A stretch of 64,000 nt of DNA from Candidatus Aalborgiella aggregata (GCA_016705065.1 JADIYY010000002.1:496001-560000); one strand, 5' to 3'. Shown: positions 27,094 to 36,228, counted from the stretch's first letter. Translations and numbers: made by a program. The notes: generated from the sequence alone by a model not told the origin.

Positions 27094-27362
27094 CGCAGTC
27101 CTTTGACACGATCCAAATTATCTGAAGTAAAAACCTTGGCCAGCAGTGGCTTGTTGAGTTCTGGTGTTACCTTGGTATCAAAAACGGGCCTTTCCCAAAG
27201 GACCGGATTTTCTTCCACAGCTTTTGCACGAGCAAAGCGTATGATTTCCGTCGCGTATTCTAAGTTGCTGGCCATCCATTCAGTGTCGGTGACACGTCCA
27301 GTTTTGCGTCGCAATAACACGTGTAAATGGGCTGCAATACCTAGTTTTTCGCTGTCCAACAT
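27090..27362 (-). CDS. Conserved small protein of unknown function
   Basis: A 90-residue protein starting MLDSEKLGIAAHLHVLLRRK, with a helical, charged composition and a motif RRKTGRVTDTEW. I recall similar small proteins in Comamonadaceae but cannot name a function. The second half (from about residue 50) shows no recognisable motif. It ends four bases into the prmC 3' end. It lies directly downstream of the decayed amtB on the same strand; a longer open frame that fuses it to the remnant is an artefact of a stop-free region. Confidence 0.65.
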   Translation of the reverse strand: MLDSEKLGIAAHLHVLLRRKTGRVTDTEWMASNLEYATEIIRFARAKAVEENPVLWERPVFDTKVTPELNKPLLAKVFTSDNLDRVKGLR

Positions 27363-28309
27363 GGTCTGCCTGTTCCCTCGTCGCCGTCCTGAACTGCCAG
27401 CCCACCTCTGGCACAAACTGCCTAAGAGCAGCACGGACGCACTGGGCCAACCCACTGTGTCCATCCGACAGTTACCCACACCTGCACAAAGGCCCCCGCC
27501 CCGTGCCCAAAAACAGGCCGCTTTTGGAAGAGCTGGTAGCACCCCAGAGCACCAAACCAAAAGCCGACCACACCACCGAACACAGACCGCGGCGCCCCCG
27601 GGCCCCAACCCCACCCCCGCCCAAGTTGGGTCGCCGCGGTCCCAAAAACAAGCCAGGAACACCACATTAATGGCCACGGCCACCGGCAAAGTCAGACGCC
27701 CGCGGCCACCCGGTTCCCAGACCGTGCTGGGCAACACCAACAACCATACCAACAACCGAGGCATCCGCTCCCACGCTCCGACAATGAGAGCTGGCGTGAT
27801 AATGGCAAATGTGAGCTGGAACATTGCGTAAACTGACTCAGGTATGGGGCGATGACTCACAGATAGTTGGCCCCATCTTGTAATTCAGCCCTCGACAAAA
27901 CCTATCAGGGATTTGGGTGGAGCATGATACCCGAAACCAACAAACGAGGGATGGCGCTTGCCATGGCATTAATGACGTTTTTTTTGCGTACCATGCCACC
28001 ATAAAAAAGTGCAATGCCAGGGAGCGTCATCATTAGCACCAGAGCTGAGACGCACATCCGCTGTGGCGCCGTTAACTGTCTATAGCACCGGCCGGGCGCC
28101 AATGGCGGGTAGGTCCACTGTGCGGGAGCAACAATTGTTGGTGTTGCAGTTGTTGCAGTGGATAAAGTTTCATTTACGGGTAGAGTTGCAGATTCTTTTG
28201 CCTCCGGTAAAACCTTCAAATCGTTAGGTAGGACAACAGTTTGCGCCCAAGCTCCCAAACTTGAGCACAAAAGCCCAATCAAAATACATTTTTGCCCGAA
28301 TACGTGCAT
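27363..28309 (-). pseudogene. amtB: Degenerate ammonium transporter (amtB) remnant
   Basis: Successive AmtB motifs appear in order but in different frames. A signal-like start (MHVFGQKCIL) is at 28309. SALVLMMTLPGIALFYGGMV with RKKNVINAMAS is next. A frame break precedes VYAMFQLTFAIITPALIVGA near 27830, then DFAGG near 27700, and a scrambled counterpart of LLWVGWFGFNAGS near 27570. Stop codons and small indels break every frame, and the C-terminal third or more seems to be missing. The reading is by eye against the family pattern. The segment 27380-27720 is very C-rich on the plus strand, unlike its neighbours. The remnant separates prmC from grxD. Confidence 0.8.
27603..27622 (-). other. Predicted G-quadruplex motif
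   Basis: On the minus strand this reads GGGCGGGGGTGGGGTTGGGG, four runs of three or more G separated by one- or two-base loops, with a further G5 run nearby. It lies inside the amtB remnant and the T-free tract. It meets the usual G3+N1-7 rule. Confidence 0.7.
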
Positions 28310-28439
28310 GCTGCGTCCTTTTTTCGAAATGCTATAAAAGTGATGCATAAGACATGCCAATTTGTGTTGTCGTGCGCGATGATGCATTTCAAGGGATAAT
28401 CACCCATCTGTTTTTTGTTCAATTTTGGAGATTTTCACC

Positions 28440-28772
28440 ATGTCAGACACCCAAACCCGCATTGACCAACTGGTTAAATCAAACGACGTTGTGCTTTTCA
28501 TGAAAGGCAACGCCAGTTTTCCACAATGCGGCTTCTCCGGTCGTGCAATTCAAATTTTGAAAGCCTGCGGTGTAGACACCAAAGGCATTCAAACTGTCAA
28601 TGTGTTGGAAGACGACGCCGTACGACAAGGTATCAAGGAATACAGTAACTGGCCCACCATTCCGCAGCTTTACGTCAAAGGCGAGTTCATTGGCGGCTCT
28701 GACATCATGATGGAAATGTACGAAAACGGCGAGTTGGTCAAAGCTTTGGGCACAACACCTCCTTCTGCTTAA
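28440..28772 (+). CDS. grxD: Monothiol glutaredoxin, Grx4 type
   Basis: A 110-residue monothiol glutaredoxin. The CGFS active site is in FPQCGFSGRAIQIL, with WPTIPQLYV and the GGSDIMMEM glutathione-binding segments following. Grx4 proteins bind a [2Fe-2S] cluster with glutathione and pass it on, often with BolA. The ATG at 28440 is favoured over one five codons upstream, with GGAG about ten bases before it. It is followed by ubiE after 23 bases, so the two are probably one operon. Confidence 0.95.
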   Translation: MSDTQTRIDQLVKSNDVVLFMKGNASFPQCGFSGRAIQILKACGVDTKGIQTVNVLEDDAVRQGIKEYSNWPTIPQLYVKGEFIGGSDIMMEMYENGELVKALGTTPPSA

Positions 28773-28795
28773 ATCGGCAAAGCGCATCGAACACC

Positions 28796-29527
28796 ATGAC
28801 TCAAACCCACTTCGGTTTCAAAACCGTCAACGAACAAGACAAAGCCAGCCACGTGCGTGGTGTGTTTGATTCTGTCGCGCCCAAATACGACATCATGAAT
28901 GATTTGATGTCAATGGGCTTGCATCGCGCATGGAAAGCCTACACCGTGATGGTGGCAAATGTCAGTGAAGGTTCACAAGTTTTGGATATTGCCGGCGGCA
29001 CTGGTGATTTGGCTTTGGCCTTTGCCAAAAAGGTGGGCAAAACTGGTCAAGTGGTGCACACCGACATCAATGAAGCCATGTTGCGCGAAGGGCGCAATCG
29101 CTTGATTAATGCGGGTGTTGTCTTGCCGACTTTTGTTTGCGATGCTGAAAAGCTGCCTTTCCCCAGCAATCATTTTGATGTGGTGACAGTGGCATTTGGG
29201 CTGCGTAACATGACGCACAAAGACATTGCATTGAAAGAGATGAACCGGGTACTCAAACCCAATGGCAAGCTTTTGGTGCTCGAGTTTTCTAAAGTGGCCA
29301 AGCCCCTCTCCAAAATATACGATTGGTACTCGTTCAAAATCTTACCGCAGTTGGGTAAGTTCGTAGCTGGAGATGACGCCAGCTACCGCTATCTGGCTGA
29401 ATCCATTCGCATGCACCCCAGCCAAGAAGAATTGAAAAGCATCATGAAAACGGCGGGCTTTGGCCATGTTGATATCCACAACATGACTGGAGGCGTAGTA
29501 GCCTTGCATGTTGGAATCAAGTGCTGA
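28796..29527 (+). CDS. ubiE: Ubiquinone/menaquinone C-methyltransferase
   Basis: A 243-residue SAM-dependent enzyme that methylates demethylmenaquinol and 2-octaprenyl-6-methoxy-benzoquinol. The start FGFKTV, the VFDSVAPKYDIMNDLMS motif and LDIAGGTGDLALAFAKK (SAM loop) are typical, as is TVAFGLRN. It is the start of the ubiquinone gene group in this region; ubiJ and ubiB follow about 3 kb later, after a pirin/LysR insertion. Confidence 0.96.
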   Translation: MTQTHFGFKTVNEQDKASHVRGVFDSVAPKYDIMNDLMSMGLHRAWKAYTVMVANVSEGSQVLDIAGGTGDLALAFAKKVGKTGQVVHTDINEAMLREGRNRLINAGVVLPTFVCDAEKLPFPSNHFDVVTVAFGLRNMTHKDIALKEMNRVLKPNGKLLVLEFSKVAKPLSKIYDWYSFKILPQLGKFVAGDDASYRYLAESIRMHPSQEELKSIMKTAGFGHVDIHNMTGGVVALHVGIKC

Positions 29528-29535
29528 TTGCGCTT

Positions 29536-30234
29536 TTAACTCAAAACAAATACAAGCACTTCGGCGTCGACAGCATCAGTGATATGCACTGCTTGTTCGT
29601 TGACTAACTTGGCTGCATCTCCTGTTCTAAGCACAACACCGTTAACTTTCAACTCGCCGCGTACGAGGTGAACATAACTTTTGTGATTGACCGCCAATGT
29701 CAAATTGGCCGTTTCACCCTTATCGAATAAACCCGCATACAAATCGGCATTTGCATTAATCGCGACTGAGCCTTCCGCGCCAGTAGACGAGGCAACCAGT
29801 TTCAACTTGCCTTGCTTGTCTGTTTTGGCAAAAGTTTTTTGCTCGTAACTGGGCGCAATACCACGGGTATTTGGCTCTATCCAAATTTGCAAAAAATGCG
29901 TCTCTAAATCTTTTGCATGGTTGAATTCGCTGTGTTGCACGCCTGTGCCAGCGCTCATACGCTGCACATCACCTGGTGGAATGCCTTTGACATTGCCCAT
30001 GCTGTCTTTATGCGCTAAATTGCCACTGAGAACGTAACTCACGATTTCCATGTCACTGTGGCTATGCGTGCCAAATCCCATACCCGGTGCAATGCGGTCT
30101 TCATTAATGACACGCAAATTACCAAAACCCATGTGTTCCGCGTCGTAATAGCCTGCAAATGAAAACGAGTGGTAGCTTTTCAGCCACCCGTGGTCAGCAT
30201 AACCGCGCTCTTGTGATTTTCTAATCGTGATCAT
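29536..30234 (-). CDS. Pirin family protein (YhhW-like)
   Basis: A 232-residue bicupin of the pirin family. The metal-binding N-terminal cupin shows GTHSHSDMEI with three histidine/glutamate ligands and MSAGTGVQHSEFNH carrying the last histidine. YhhW-type pirins can act as quercetin 2,3-dioxygenases. It diverges from a LysR regulator gene with 148 bases between the start codons, a common arrangement in which the regulator controls the pirin gene. Inducer and physiological substrate unknown. Confidence 0.92.
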   Translation of the reverse strand: MITIRKSQERGYADHGWLKSYHSFSFAGYYDAEHMGFGNLRVINEDRIAPGMGFGTHSHSDMEIVSYVLSGNLAHKDSMGNVKGIPPGDVQRMSAGTGVQHSEFNHAKDLETHFLQIWIEPNTRGIAPSYEQKTFAKTDKQGKLKLVASSTGAEGSVAINANADLYAGLFDKGETANLTLAVNHKSYVHLVRGELKVNGVVLRTGDAAKLVNEQAVHITDAVDAEVLVFVLS

Positions 30235-30382
30235 TGGCGTTCTCCCATTGAAAATGTTTGCTCAATATTTACCGTCTGCCAACCTTGCAGCACTTACTTG
30301 GACTTTATCTTGGATTTCACACGTTGTGGCATTTGTATTTTGATGGCATCATTCAATCTATTTGAATAGAACACAACAACCC

Positions 30383-31327
30383 ATGCAAAATCCACGCGAT
30401 GTTCTGACGCCAGAATCTTTAGAAATGCTGCAATTGATAGCCCAAACAGGAAGCTTCGCCGCTGCAGCACGGCAATACGATTTGGTACCGAGTGCTTTGA
30501 CTTACAGGGTTAGACAAATTGAGGATGCATTGGATGTGCTGTTGTTTGATCGCAGTTCGCGCAATGCTAAGCTCACTGTAGCTGGTCAAGAATTGCTGCG
30601 TGAAGGCGCCAGAATATTGGCAGATTTGGATGCCATTGCACACCGAGTCAAGCGCGTTGCTACAGGCTGGGAACCCCAGTTAACCATAGCTGTAGACAGC
30701 ATCATTTCACAGGCCACATTGATGGAGTTATGTGATGCATTCTTTGCGCAATTCATTGGTGAAACCCCACCGACACGGATCAAAATTCGCGATGAAGCTT
30801 TGTCGGGCACTTTGGCTGCTTTGACAACTGGACAGGCCGATTTGGCATTGGGTGTTGCGCCAGAAGCAGCAGCAACACAAGGAATTTTGTACAAACCATT
30901 GGATTCACAAAGATTTGTTTACGCCATCGCTCCACATCACCCCTTAGCCAATGCCAAGGAACCCTTGAGTGATGCGACATTGCTGCAGAGCCGTGTGGTA
31001 GCGGTAGCAGATTCAGTTCAACGCGGCGCTGGACTCAGCTATGGCATTTTAGGTGGGCAAGATGTGTTCACAGTCGCGACAATGAGCGCAAAACTAGATG
31101 CTCAATTACGTGGCTTAGGTGGCGGGTTCTTACCTGAAAGCATGGCCAGACCTTACATCGAAACGGGTCGCTTGGTACTCAAAAAAGTTGCACGCCCTGA
31201 GCGCGTGGTGCGCGTAGGTTACGCATGGCGCGCAGCTTCCAATTTAGAACAAGGTCGTGCACTTTTATGGTGGCTGTCGCAACTCGAAAGTAGCAAAACA
31301 AAAGCGGCACTTTTGCATCAACATTAA
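30383..31327 (+). CDS. LysR-family transcriptional regulator
   Basis: A 314-residue regulator. The winged helix-turn-helix is at residues about 10-65 (LEMLQLIAQTGSFAAAARQY, then VPSALTYRVRQIE). An effector-binding domain of the periplasmic-binding fold follows. The ATG at 30383 is preferred over an in-frame TTG at 30362. It diverges from the pirin gene, so it probably regulates it and itself. This subgroup in Burkholderiales is often adjacent to pirin genes. Confidence 0.9.
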   Translation: MQNPRDVLTPESLEMLQLIAQTGSFAAAARQYDLVPSALTYRVRQIEDALDVLLFDRSSRNAKLTVAGQELLREGARILADLDAIAHRVKRVATGWEPQLTIAVDSIISQATLMELCDAFFAQFIGETPPTRIKIRDEALSGTLAALTTGQADLALGVAPEAAATQGILYKPLDSQRFVYAIAPHHPLANAKEPLSDATLLQSRVVAVADSVQRGAGLSYGILGGQDVFTVATMSAKLDAQLRGLGGGFLPESMARPYIETGRLVLKKVARPERVVRVGYAWRAASNLEQGRALLWWLSQLESSKTKAALLHQH

Positions 31328-31456
31328 CCACCTAAGTTTGTGTGACTGCCAGAGTGTTGTTTTTTTACTTTTAAAACTTTAAAAAACCTTAAACCCCATG
31401 TGACTATGTAGCGTTCTCTTGAAATACCACTGCATAAGCCCTACTTTGGAGTTTCT

Positions 31457-32452
31457 ATGAAACTGTGGTCTGCTATTTTGGTCATCGCTTTTACGCTTAC
31501 ATCCTTGAACGCGGAGGCTGCGCGTCGCATGGGTGGCGGCGGGTCTTTTGGCAAACAATCAAGCAATGTGACGCAGCGCAATAGCGCACCCACAGCGCCA
31601 GCACAAAACTCGGCTACAACGGCTGCTAAGCCAGGCACACCCGCAGCTGCCCCCGCAGCAGCTGCACCTAAGAAACCTTGGGGTGCCATGTTAGGCGGTT
31701 TGGCAGCAGGTTTGGGATTGGCATGGCTGGCCAACTCTTTAGGGCTTGGTGGCGCATTCGGCAATATTCTGTTGTTTGCTTTACTTGCCATGGGTGCTTT
31801 GATGCTGTTCAATCTGTTCATGCGTTCACGCGCTAACAAGGGAGCCTCATCTGGCAATGGCTATGCTTACCAAGGCGCCGGACCTGGCAGCGTAAAAGCC
31901 AGCGATGCTGTAACCGCACGTCAATATAGCCCCAACAATGTTGGAAATGATGCCTCCGCTCGACCTTGGGAAGGCAACACCACAAGTTTTGACTCTGGCA
32001 AATCGATGATTGGCTCCGGATTGTCATCTACTGGTGCAGGCGCATCAGCTCTGTCAGGTTCACAAACTTGGGGGATTCCAGCTGATTTTGACACCACAGG
32101 CTTTTTGACTGCTGCCAAACGCAACTTCGTCACCCTGCAAGATGCATGGGACAAGTCTGACATGGTGACCTTGCGCGGCATGATGACGGACGAAATGGCC
32201 GATGAAATTAAATCGCAATTGGCTGATCGAGGCGCGTCGACAAGCACCGATAAAACGGAAGTGGTAATGCTGGATGCGCAGCTATTGGGCATTGAAGACA
32301 CGGCTACCGAATACATGGCCAGCGTTGAATTCTCCGGCATGATCCGTGAAGATGGTGCTGTGAGTCCTGCACCTTTCCGTGAAGTTTGGAACATGACCAA
32401 ATCCAAGTCAGGTGGCGGCTGGTTAGTTGCCGGTGTACAAGCGATGCAATAA
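31457..32452 (+). CDS. Tim44-like domain protein, membrane-anchored
   Basis: A 331-residue protein. A signal/anchor covers residues 1-21 (ending NAEAARRMGGGGSFG), followed by a low-complexity Ala/Pro/Gly segment, one or two membrane helices near residues 75-118, and a C-terminal Tim44-like fold from about residue 205. The family is common in Burkholderiales between ubiE and ubiJ; a role in quinone biosynthesis is suggested only by position. GGAG precedes the ATG. The GGGSFG turn near residue 30 is typical of the family. Confidence 0.85.
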   Translation: MKLWSAILVIAFTLTSLNAEAARRMGGGGSFGKQSSNVTQRNSAPTAPAQNSATTAAKPGTPAAAPAAAAPKKPWGAMLGGLAAGLGLAWLANSLGLGGAFGNILLFALLAMGALMLFNLFMRSRANKGASSGNGYAYQGAGPGSVKASDAVTARQYSPNNVGNDASARPWEGNTTSFDSGKSMIGSGLSSTGAGASALSGSQTWGIPADFDTTGFLTAAKRNFVTLQDAWDKSDMVTLRGMMTDEMADEIKSQLADRGASTSTDKTEVVMLDAQLLGIEDTATEYMASVEFSGMIREDGAVSPAPFREVWNMTKSKSGGGWLVAGVQAMQ

Positions 32453-32481
32453 ATTATGTTGCTGCCGACCACTTCGGTCAT

Positions 32482-32499
32482 TTGATTTCAGGAAATCAA
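32482..32499. other. Short inverted repeat downstream of Tim44-like gene
   Basis: TTGATTTC and GAAATCAA form an 8-bp stem with a 2-base loop, 30 bases after the stop of the Tim44-like gene. No T-run follows directly, so it may be an attenuating structure rather than a terminator. Confidence 0.4.
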
Positions 32500-32545
32500 G
32501 AATCTGAAATTAAAAAAGGGCTAAAGTCGTGAATAATTGGGGACT

Positions 32546-33112
32546 ATGGAAACATCGTCCCCTTTTTCTTTTCTCAACAACCTGGCCAGCAGCTTCACCA
32601 AGCTCGCAGGCAAAGTTCAGCCACCGACATGGGTGGTGGATGAATTGCATCAACGTCTGGTTTTGTTACTTAACCATGTGTTGATGCAAGAGCCAGAGGC
32701 CATGGCGCGCTTGGCCAGAGTCCAAGGACAAGTCATACGCGCGCACTGGCGGCAGTACTCATTGGGTTTGGTTGCCACACCGGCTGGTTTACTCGACCGC
32801 GCCAGTCCAAATGCCAAAGCCGATCTAAACCTTCGTCTTACAGATGAATCAGGAAAACACATAATTCAAGATTTACTAGCTGGCAACAAGCCTGCTCTGA
32901 GCATTGATGGCGATGTAGAACTCGCTGCGGTGATCAATTGGTTAGGTGAAAATGTTCGATGGGACGTTGAAGAAGATATTGCGCGCATCGTGGGCATCGC
33001 GCCTGCCCATGCATTCGTGAGCTTGCTCACACAAGTCGGTAACGTTTTGCGAAATTTTGTAGTGACCAAAATGCCTGACTCAGCGAGCAGCAGGAACGGC
33101 AAAACGACATGA
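32546..33112 (+). CDS. ubiJ: Ubiquinone biosynthesis accessory factor UbiJ (SCP2 domain)
   Basis: A 188-residue protein with an SCP2-like lipid-binding domain spanning about residues 20-110 and a C-terminal helical tail. Its place between ubiE and ubiB is the standard UbiJ position. UbiJ binds the isoprenoid tail of ubiquinone intermediates and forms a soluble metabolon with UbiK. The ATG at 32546 is chosen over a TTG three codons upstream. Its stop overlaps the ubiB start (ATGA). Confidence 0.88.
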   Translation: METSSPFSFLNNLASSFTKLAGKVQPPTWVVDELHQRLVLLLNHVLMQEPEAMARLARVQGQVIRAHWRQYSLGLVATPAGLLDRASPNAKADLNLRLTDESGKHIIQDLLAGNKPALSIDGDVELAAVINWLGENVRWDVEEDIARIVGIAPAHAFVSLLTQVGNVLRNFVVTKMPDSASSRNGKTT

Positions 33113-34692
33113 GACGTTTGACGCGCGGTGCTTTCATCGTTTGGATCGTGTTTCGATACGGTCTCGATGAAATGGTGCTATCCAGTTTCAAAAAACCATG
33201 GCTCAATATGGTCACGCGCGTACTATCAATTGGACGTAACTTATCTGCACCACGCGGTCAACGCTTGCGGCAAGCGCTTGAGCGATTGGGTCCGATATTC
33301 GTCAAATTTGGTCAGGTTCTTTCTACCAGACGCGACCTGATGCCGCTGGACATCGCCGATGAATTGGCCAAATTGCAAGACCGTGTGCCACCCTTTGATT
33401 CAGCCATCGCCATTGCCAATATCGAGAAATCATTCCGTAAACCGTTGGCAGAAATTTTTATCAGTTTTGATGAAAAGCCCATCGCCAGCGCATCCGTCGC
33501 GCAAGTGCATTTTGCGACCATACGCGACAGAGAGGGGCATATTCGCGAAGTTGCAGTGAAGGTTTTGCGCCCCGATATGTTGCCTGTCATCGAAAAAGAC
33601 CTGAGTTTGATGCACATGATGGCAGGCTGGGTTGAAACTTTAAGCACAGATGGCAAGCGTTTGAAACCCCGCGAAGTAGTGGCCGAGTTTGACCGACATC
33701 TACATGATGAACTTGATCTCATTCGTGAAGCTTCCAGTGCTGCGCAACTCAAGCGCAATATGCAAGCGCACAGCAATAGCAGTGATTTGGTTTTGATTCC
33801 GGAAATGTACTGGGACTTTTGTCGCCCAGAAGTGCTCGTCATGGAACGCATGAAAGGCATACCCATCAACCAAACGAACGTGTTGCGAGAAGCGGGCGTT
33901 GACTTCAAAAAACTTGCGCGCGACGGCGTCACCATTTTTTTCACGCAAGTGTTTCGCGATGGTTTTTTTCATGCTGACATGCACCCTGGCAATATCCAAG
34001 TTAGCTTAGAGCCAGCCACCTTTGGGCGCTACATCTTGTTGGACTTTGGCATCATTGGCAGTTTGACCAATGTTGACAAAGAGTACTTGGCACAAAACTT
34101 CACAGCTTTTTTCAGGCGTGACTACAAACGTGTGGCAGAGTTGCACATAGAGTCTGGATGGGTGCCCAGAACCACGCGCGTGGATGAGTTGGAATCTGCC
34201 ATTCGCGCAGTTTGCGAACCGTATTTTGACCGGCCTTTGAAGGAAATATCTTTGGGTATGGTGTTGATGCGCTTGTTTCAAACATCACGCCGTTTCCATG
34301 TCGAGATTCAACCTCAATTGGTCTTACTACAAAAGACACTTCTCAATATCGAAGGTTTAGGCCGCGACTTGGACCCTGATTTGGATTTATGGAGCACAGC
34401 AAAGCCATTTTTAGAAACTTGGATGATGGACCAGTTGGGTCCACAAAAGTTACTGGCCGAACTCAAAGCGCAAGCTCCACGTTATGCTAAATTGTTACCC
34501 GATTTACCACTGTTGCTGGCAGATTTTTTGAAGCAGCGAACAGAAGATGCATCACATGATAAGCAAATCTTGATGGACTTGCTGGCGGCACAAAAGCGCA
34601 CCAACAAATTGTTGCAAGCCATCATTTACAGCGGTGTTGGGTTTGTGTTGGGTTTAATCGTGATGCAAATTATTTACCGTATTCGTTTATAA
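33109..34692 (+). CDS. ubiB: Ubiquinone biosynthesis regulatory kinase-like protein UbiB
   Basis: A 527-residue atypical (ABC1/ADCK/Coq8) kinase-like protein. The KxGQ-type motif is present as FVKFGQVLSTRRDLMP near residue 65; the catalytic-core ADMHPGN and LDFGIIG (DFG) motifs follow at about residues 288 and 312. Two C-terminal membrane helices near 500-525 anchor it. It supports ubiquinone hydroxylation steps and UbiB-dependent lipid handling. Translationally coupled to ubiJ. Confidence 0.96.
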   Translation: MRRLTRGAFIVWIVFRYGLDEMVLSSFKKPWLNMVTRVLSIGRNLSAPRGQRLRQALERLGPIFVKFGQVLSTRRDLMPLDIADELAKLQDRVPPFDSAIAIANIEKSFRKPLAEIFISFDEKPIASASVAQVHFATIRDREGHIREVAVKVLRPDMLPVIEKDLSLMHMMAGWVETLSTDGKRLKPREVVAEFDRHLHDELDLIREASSAAQLKRNMQAHSNSSDLVLIPEMYWDFCRPEVLVMERMKGIPINQTNVLREAGVDFKKLARDGVTIFFTQVFRDGFFHADMHPGNIQVSLEPATFGRYILLDFGIIGSLTNVDKEYLAQNFTAFFRRDYKRVAELHIESGWVPRTTRVDELESAIRAVCEPYFDRPLKEISLGMVLMRLFQTSRRFHVEIQPQLVLLQKTLLNIEGLGRDLDPDLDLWSTAKPFLETWMMDQLGPQKLLAELKAQAPRYAKLLPDLPLLLADFLKQRTEDASHDKQILMDLLAAQKRTNKLLQAIIYSGVGFVLGLIVMQIIYRIRL

Positions 34693-34720
34693 GCAAAGTT
34701 CATTAAAGGGAAGCTTAGAC

Positions 34721-36175
34721 ATGCTGTTGACATTCATCGCCGTATATTTGGTCATCTCAATCGGAATTGGTTTGTACGCCGCTAAAAGAGTTAAAAATAC
34801 AGCTGATTACGCCGTAGCGGGTCGCAGTATGCCGCTGGCAGTAGTGATTGCAATGACGTTTGCCACGTGGTTTGGCTCAGAAACTGTATTGGGCGTGTCA
34901 GCGCGTTTTGTGCAAGGTGGCCTTGGCTCCGTGGTTGAAGATCCGGTTGGGGCATCAATGTGCTTGATTTTGGTCGGCTTGTTTTTTGCCTATAAGTTGT
35001 ATCAGAAAAATCTCATTACTATTGGCGACTATTACCGTCAACGTTATGGCAAAGTGATTGAGATCACATGCTCTATCATCATCATGGTGAGTTACTTGGG
35101 CTGGGTTGCGGCGCAAATCACAGCCTTAGGTTTGGTGTTCAATTTGCTGACGCAAGGACAGATTTCGACATCAGCAGGTATGGTGTTAGGCACAGCGATT
35201 GTGTTGGTTTACACCTTGTATGGTGGAATGTGGTCCGTGGCCATGACAGACTTCATTCAAATGATAGTGATTGCGCTGGGTCTTATCGCTATTGCATGGT
35301 TTGCATCTGACCTAGCTGGTGGTGCAGGCAAGGTGATGGCATTGGCACAAGAAAAAGGCAGTTTGAAGCTCTTTCCTACTGGTGGCATCGGCGACTGGAT
35401 TCCTTTTATTGCAGCAGCAGTCACCATGATGTTGGGATCAATACCTCAGCAAGATGTTTTTGCACGCGTGATGTCATCCAAGAATGCCAAAACCGCAGTG
35501 CGTGGTCCTGTCATCGGTGGTATTTTGTATTTTTTGTTTGCACTTGTGCCCATGTTTGTGGTGATGGCCGCTGTATTGATAATGCCTGAAACCACCAACG
35601 CTTTGCTCAAAGACGATCCGCAAAAGGTTTTGCCGACTTTGGTCATGGAAAAAATGCCTTTGTTGTTGCAGATTGCCTTTTTTGGCGCTTTGTTATCAGC
35701 CATCATGTCGACCGCATCGGCAACCTTGCTCGCTCCTAGCACCACATTTGTTGAAAACATACTGCGCAATATCAAGCCAAGCATGAGTGATGCCGCCACC
35801 CTCAAAGCCATGCGCTGGTCGGTCTTGGTTTTCACAGCTTTGGTTTTGACTTACGCACTTTCGATGCAAGGCACATCAATTTACGATTTGGTCTCGGGTG
35901 CGTACCAAATTACCTTGGTTGGTGCGTTTGTCCCCTTGGTTTTTGGTTTGTATTGGAAACGTGCCACCACCCAAGGCGCGGTATTGTCCATCGTTTTGGG
36001 CGTGGGTACATGGTTGGCTTTTTTAAGCATAAGCAGTTTGGCTGAGCTGTTTCCAGCTCAGCTGGCTGGTTTAATTGCTGCATTGATAGGCATGTTTGCT
36101 GGTACATTGCTGCCGCAAGCCATTGCCGATAAAAAAGGCCACGTTCACCACTTCACGGGCAGCTCTTACGATTAG
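34721..36175 (+). CDS. Sodium:solute symporter family protein
   Basis: A 484-residue SSF/SLC5-type transporter with about 13 membrane segments. The core LeuT-fold helix 1 FATWFGSETVLG and the later YTLYGGMWSVAMTDFIQMI region are characteristic. It follows ubiB with a 28-base gap, an arrangement found in many Burkholderiales. The ion is presumably Na+; the organic substrate is unknown. GGGAAG precedes the ATG. Confidence 0.92.
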   Translation: MLLTFIAVYLVISIGIGLYAAKRVKNTADYAVAGRSMPLAVVIAMTFATWFGSETVLGVSARFVQGGLGSVVEDPVGASMCLILVGLFFAYKLYQKNLITIGDYYRQRYGKVIEITCSIIIMVSYLGWVAAQITALGLVFNLLTQGQISTSAGMVLGTAIVLVYTLYGGMWSVAMTDFIQMIVIALGLIAIAWFASDLAGGAGKVMALAQEKGSLKLFPTGGIGDWIPFIAAAVTMMLGSIPQQDVFARVMSSKNAKTAVRGPVIGGILYFLFALVPMFVVMAAVLIMPETTNALLKDDPQKVLPTLVMEKMPLLLQIAFFGALLSAIMSTASATLLAPSTTFVENILRNIKPSMSDAATLKAMRWSVLVFTALVLTYALSMQGTSIYDLVSGAYQITLVGAFVPLVFGLYWKRATTQGAVLSIVLGVGTWLAFLSISSLAELFPAQLAGLIAALIGMFAGTLLPQAIADKKGHVHHFTGSSYD

Positions 36176-36228
36176 TCTTCCTATTAGTTTTGTCAATTCC
36201 GTAAGTCAAAGCCGATACAAAGTTGAGC

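Noticed and set aside
27103..27831. A 242-residue open frame on the plus strand, rich in Pro, Arg and Thr
   Set aside because: It runs antisense to the amtB remnant through the T-free tract, where stop codons cannot occur. Composition is low complexity and no family is recognisable.
27090..27860. A 256-residue minus-strand open frame
   Set aside because: It joins part of the amtB remnant, a scrambled stop-free stretch and the start of the small conserved gene. These are separate items, so it is not a single gene.
33312..33944. A 210-residue minus-strand frame
   Set aside because: Shadow of ubiB on the opposite strand; Ser/Arg-rich composition and no motif.
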